NCBI GenBank assembly: GCA_007119835.1 | Contig: SKOX01000253.1 | Span: forward strand, 1 to 9,572 | Source: Paracoccaceae bacterium | GTDB lineage: Bacteria; Pseudomonadota; Alphaproteobacteria; Rhodobacterales; Rhodobacteraceae | DNA length: 9,572 nt | Direction of reading: 5' to 3' | Part shown: one piece after another, positions 6,882 through 9,572 of the stretch | Numbering within the stretch: position 1 is the first letter of the stretch | Layout: each line of letters begins with the position of its first letter | Position numbers and translations under genes: made by a program | The notes under the pieces: generated by a model | Told to the model about the DNA's origin: nothing | What the model saw: the letters and a program-made list of their open reading frames with translations, nothing else | Databases searched by the model: none

Positions 6882-8873
6882 ATGGAGCGGTTGGAGACGG
6901 TGACGCCCGGCGTCGAGGGGGCAATCAGGAACGAGGTGCTGCGCTGCGCCATGGTACAGTGGACGGCGCGGGAGGCGGCCTTCGCGCCGCGCACGCCGGA
7001 GGAGGCCGACGCGGCGATGATGGCCGTGCAGGAGACCGCCAGCGCCGTCCGCGCGGCGCTGCGACTGCGCGACCCGAGCCTCGCGCTCGAGCCGACCCGG
7101 GCGGCGGCCGCGTCGCTCGGCATCCCGCTCGATGCGGCCGCGTTGCCTCGGGTGGCGCGGGCGGTGCTCGGCACCTTTGCCGACCTCGCCGAGGCCGAGT
7201 GCGCCATCGAGGGCGGCGCCAGCGTCGAGGAAGCGACGCGGACGCTCCGGGAGATCCATTTCGGCGGCCGCCCGCTCGAGCGGCTGGCGCCGCCGGTGCG
7301 GCTCGCCGTCGCGGTCTCGAAGGCGGTCGAGCGGGCCCCGACCAAGGGCATGACCGACAAGGTCCGGACGACGGGCGACCTTCTCATCGCCTTCTTCGGC
7401 GCGGACGCCCTGCTCGACGACGTGCTCACCAAGGACCGGATCGTCGAATTCCTGCTGTGGTGCATGCGGTTGCCGCGGCTGCACGGAAAGAAGCACGGTC
7501 GGAACCGCTACGAGAAGACCGGCGTCGTCCTGTGCAAGCACCAGGAGATTGCCGATGCCGATGCTGCCGACGTTGCGTTCTGGGCAGAGATTTCCATGCG
7601 CGCTGACCTCACCCACCGCGAGAAGCTTGTCCTGGCCGGCCAGCGCTTCGAGCCGCGGCTGACCGACGAGATGATTGAGAAGCACCACGCCCGGGTGAGG
7701 GCCGTCTACGAGACGGCGCGGGAGAGCCTGGATTGGGATGCCCCTGCCTGGGAATCGCGCCTGAAGGCCTGGCGCGAGGAGGTGCAGCGCCAGCGAAAGG
7801 AGATCTCGCTCGGGTCGGACAGCGCGCACCTGACGCTGCGCATCACCAAGCCGAAGCGGCGCTCGGCGTGGAGCGAGGAGCGGCTTGCGAAGCTGCTTAA
7901 CTCGACGCTCTACCGCGGCTGTTTTTCCCCGTTCCGGCGCTGGCGGCCGGGTCGGCACATTGTGCGCGACCACGTCTACTGGGCGCCGCTGATCTGCCTG
8001 CTCTGCGGCATGCGGCCGGAGGAGGTCCTGCGCCTTCTGAAATCGGACGTGCTTCAGCGCGACGGCGTGCTCTGTTTCCGGGTCGAGGAGCGGCCCGACG
8101 GGGTCATCAAGACCGATGAGGCAGAGCGACTCGTGCCGGTGCCCGAGACGCTCCTCCGGCTTGGTTTCCTCGAATGGTGGCAGGACCGGTTCTTCCGCGA
8201 CGGTCCGCTGCTCTTCCCCGAAGCGACCATCGGGGAGACGACCGGCAAGGCGTCCGGCAGCGATGGCAAGCGCCAGCGTACGATCCGGTGTCATCTCGGC
8301 ATCGCCGACTGGAACGAGGACGGCTACGCGCTGCGGCACACCTTCCTGACCGCGCTCGACCTCGCCGGCGCGCCCGACCCCGTGCGTCAGGCGATCGCCG
8401 GCCACGAGCAGGGCGAGGTGATCAACCGGCATTACACCGAGACCAACCTGAAGAAGCTCAAGGGATTCATGGACCGCCTCGACTTCGGAATCGAGATCGA
8501 CGAGGACGATGCGCGCGGCTTCCCGACCATCCGTCGCTGCACGCTCGCTGACGGACACACCATCGAAGTCGCGGCCCGGCTCGAAGACGAGCGCCTCGTG
8601 CGGGTGATCGTCCGCGACCCGATGGTCGGCGAACAGCCGGTGATCCGGCTCGACCTCACGAAGGCAGAAGGCCTGACGCGCGACGAGGTGCGCGCCCGGA
8701 CCGAGCGCGCGGCGGAGCGGCTGTACCGCCTCCACGAAGGTCGGCGCATCCGGATCATCAACGAGGTCGATCCGGGTCTCGACGATCGGGCGGTCCGGCA
8801 GGCGGTGATGAGCTTCATGGCGCTCGGCGCGGTGACCCGACGCGGTGCACAGTCCGCCCCGCTCAGGCCGTAG
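6882..8873 (+). CDS. Large tyrosine recombinase / site-specific integrase
   Basis: This enzyme of the phage-integrase family probably catalyses integration and excision of the element at tRNA-Gln. Counted from the ATG at 6882 (663 residues), the catalytic set is Arg378 (GMRPEEVLRL), Lys410 (VIKTDEAERLVPVP), Arg485 in YALRHTF, His508 (IAGHEQGE) and the nucleophile Tyr518 (NRHYTE). The first His of the usual HxxR box is Tyr482. A core-binding-like helical region precedes at about 205-240 (DLLIAFFGADALLDD), with a long charged spacer before the catalytic domain, and about 145 residues extend beyond the nucleophile. The start is uncertain: 6882 has an AGGA box 7 bases upstream, while an in-frame ATG at 6663 (GGAGG, 4 bases) would add 73 residues rich in Pro and Ala with weak coding character. 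The gene reads away from the tRNA. Confidence 0.9.
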   Translation: MERLETVTPGVEGAIRNEVLRCAMVQWTAREAAFAPRTPEEADAAMMAVQETASAVRAALRLRDPSLALEPTRAAAASLGIPLDAAALPRVARAVLGTFADLAEAECAIEGGASVEEATRTLREIHFGGRPLERLAPPVRLAVAVSKAVERAPTKGMTDKVRTTGDLLIAFFGADALLDDVLTKDRIVEFLLWCMRLPRLHGKKHGRNRYEKTGVVLCKHQEIADADAADVAFWAEISMRADLTHREKLVLAGQRFEPRLTDEMIEKHHARVRAVYETARESLDWDAPAWESRLKAWREEVQRQRKEISLGSDSAHLTLRITKPKRRSAWSEERLAKLLNSTLYRGCFSPFRRWRPGRHIVRDHVYWAPLICLLCGMRPEEVLRLLKSDVLQRDGVLCFRVEERPDGVIKTDEAERLVPVPETLLRLGFLEWWQDRFFRDGPLLFPEATIGETTGKASGSDGKRQRTIRCHLGIADWNEDGYALRHTFLTALDLAGAPDPVRQAIAGHEQGEVINRHYTETNLKKLKGFMDRLDFGIEIDEDDARGFPTIRRCTLADGHTIEVAARLEDERLVRVIVRDPMVGEQPVIRLDLTKAEGLTRDEVRARTERAAERLYRLHEGRRIRIINEVDPGLDDRAVRQAVMSFMALGAVTRRGAQSAPLRP

Positions 8874-8974
8874 AAGCGGCCCGACCGCAGCAGCGAGTGT
8901 CGCTCGATCTCGCGGAAGGCGCGGTCGAACCGGCGCTGCCGTTCTGGATGAAGGCGGCCCTTGCCGTCTCGCAT
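8432..8974 (-). CDS. Possible hypothetical protein, antisense to integrase 3' end
   Basis: I do not recognise this protein. The minus-strand ATG at 8974 has an AGGAG box 8 bases upstream, which is why it is listed. The first 39 or so residues (MRDGKGRLHPERQRRFDRAF onward), encoded outside the integrase, look like a real basic helical protein with codons ending in G or C. The frame then runs antisense through some 440 bases of the integrase gene, where its composition becomes Arg/Ser-rich and unconvincing. Likely readings are a short gene cut off or frame-shifted near 8860, or a genuine tail-to-tail overlap. The start is better supported than the end. It lies 75 bases downstream of the minus-strand remnant at 9050 and may share its transcript. 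Confidence 0.3.
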   Translation of the reverse strand: MRDGKGRLHPERQRRFDRAFREIERHSLLRSGRFYGLSGADCAPRRVTAPSAMKLITACRTARSSRPGSTSLMIRMRRPSWRRYSRSAARSVRARTSSRVRPSAFVRSSRITGCSPTIGSRTITRTRRSSSSRAATSMVCPSASVQRRMVGKPRASSSSISIPKSRRSMNPLSFFRLVSV

Positions 8975-9049
8975 GGCGATCTCCTGTGAAGGTTTGGCGG
9001 GCTCGGTCTCTGCAAGGCCGCCCGGCGACGGGGCGGGCCCGGCATGGCA

Positions 9050-9572
9050 TCACCGGCGCCGGCCGATCGCGCGCTCTGCGGCGAGCAGCGTCCGCGTCCG
9101 TTCGATCAGCATGACGAGCCGATCGAGGCGAGCGCCGACCTCGGCGAGGGCGTCACCTTCCGGCGTCCGCCTACGAACGGCCACCGGCTCGTAGTCCTCC
9201 GCCCCGCCGATAATATCGGACCGGAGCCCAGCTGACGGCCAGTTTAGTCTCGCGCTCGACCCCCGCCTCGATCTCCGCGCGGAGCCGGCGCAGCGCCGCG
9301 ATCGTCTGGTCGTCGAAGAGTTGCCGCCCCTCCAGTCGGCCGACGAGGCCGGCGGTCCTGGTCGATGGGGCGGAGTTGCAAACTCCGGGCCCCCTGGCGC
9401 CGAGATCGGGCGCGAGCGTCGCGGCGAGCGACAGCGCCGCCGCCGCGGTCGAGTCCTCCGCCCCAGGGTTCGCTGAGACACCTCGAACGGCTTAATGAGC
9501 CGGTGGAGGTGCTTGGATGGACAGTGACGAGATTGGAGGAGCCGCGGGCGCGGAGACATCGGGTATCGGAGC
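9050..9572 (-). pseudogene. Frame-split hypothetical gene remnant, partial
   Basis: Coding character on the minus strand switches between two frames. Near the right end one frame reads SKHLHRLIKPFEVSQRTLG. From about 9475 to 9245 another frame takes over with convincing residues (LAATLAPDLGARG, then GLVGRLEGRQLFDD and IAALRRLRAEIEAGVERE). From about 9243 to the stop at 9050 the first frame resumes (SDIIGGAEDYEPVAV, then LAEVGARLDRLVMLIERTR). The middle stretch is open from 9491 to 9174 but has no ATG, GTG or TTG in frame, so it cannot start by itself. Two small indels, one near 9460-9480 and one near the AAA of 9243-9245, would explain this. Alternatively the last part is a separate 44-residue gene starting at a GTG at 9184. 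No family is recognised. The upstream end is cut by the window. Confidence 0.4.

Noticed and set aside
4180..9053. Very long minus-strand open frames across the acyltransferase, kdsA, tRNA and integrase.
   Set aside because: They run through a tRNA and several recognised plus-strand genes, and contain no family motif; this is a composition effect.
9044..9235. Plus-strand open frame of 63 codons at the right end.
   Set aside because: No ribosome-binding site or protein-like pattern; the minus-strand frame here is more convincing.

Overview
The window looks like chromosomal DNA of a high-GC alphaproteobacterium. Codons end almost always in G or C, and the genes present (a four-gene proteasome-homologue cassette, a COG3146-type acyltransferase and a metal-dependent KDO8P synthase) are typical of Hyphomicrobiales/Rhodospirillales-like genomes. 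The taxon is inferred, not shown. LPS synthesis (kdsA) marks it as Gram-negative.

Region 1 (84-4121) is a compact plus-strand operon of four genes: a circularly permuted ATP-grasp protein, an alpha-E helical protein, a transglutaminase-fold cysteine peptidase and an Anbu-type bacterial proteasome homologue. The first two overlap by one base, the second and third abut, and the last is 16 bases on, so the four are almost certainly co-transcribed. The cassette is known from comparative genomics as a probable peptide-ligation plus peptide-cleavage system, but its substrate is unknown. The transglutaminase here carries a 38-residue Gln/Ser-rich tail built on 15-base repeats.

Region 2 (4264-6447) holds a FemAB-like/COG3146 predicted N-acyltransferase and kdsA, both plus strand. 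The 156 bases between them contain a possible 23-residue leader ORF. The KdsA has the metal-ligand set Cys27, His201, Glu238, Asp249 of the metal-dependent class.

Region 3 (6500 to the end) is the edge of a probable integrative element. A tRNA-Gln(UUG) gene with encoded CCA is followed by a 23-base imperfect palindrome and a large tyrosine recombinase reading away from the tRNA. Beyond the recombinase the only coding signal is on the minus strand: a possible small gene with a good ribosome-binding site whose frame runs antisense into the recombinase 3' end, and then a coding-like stretch split between two frames, most likely a decayed gene. The far end of the element is outside the window.

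The strongest leads are the Gln/Ser tail on the transglutaminase, the tRNA-Gln integration boundary with its palindrome, and the frame-split minus-strand remnant. The four-gene cassette itself is a known but functionally unresolved system.
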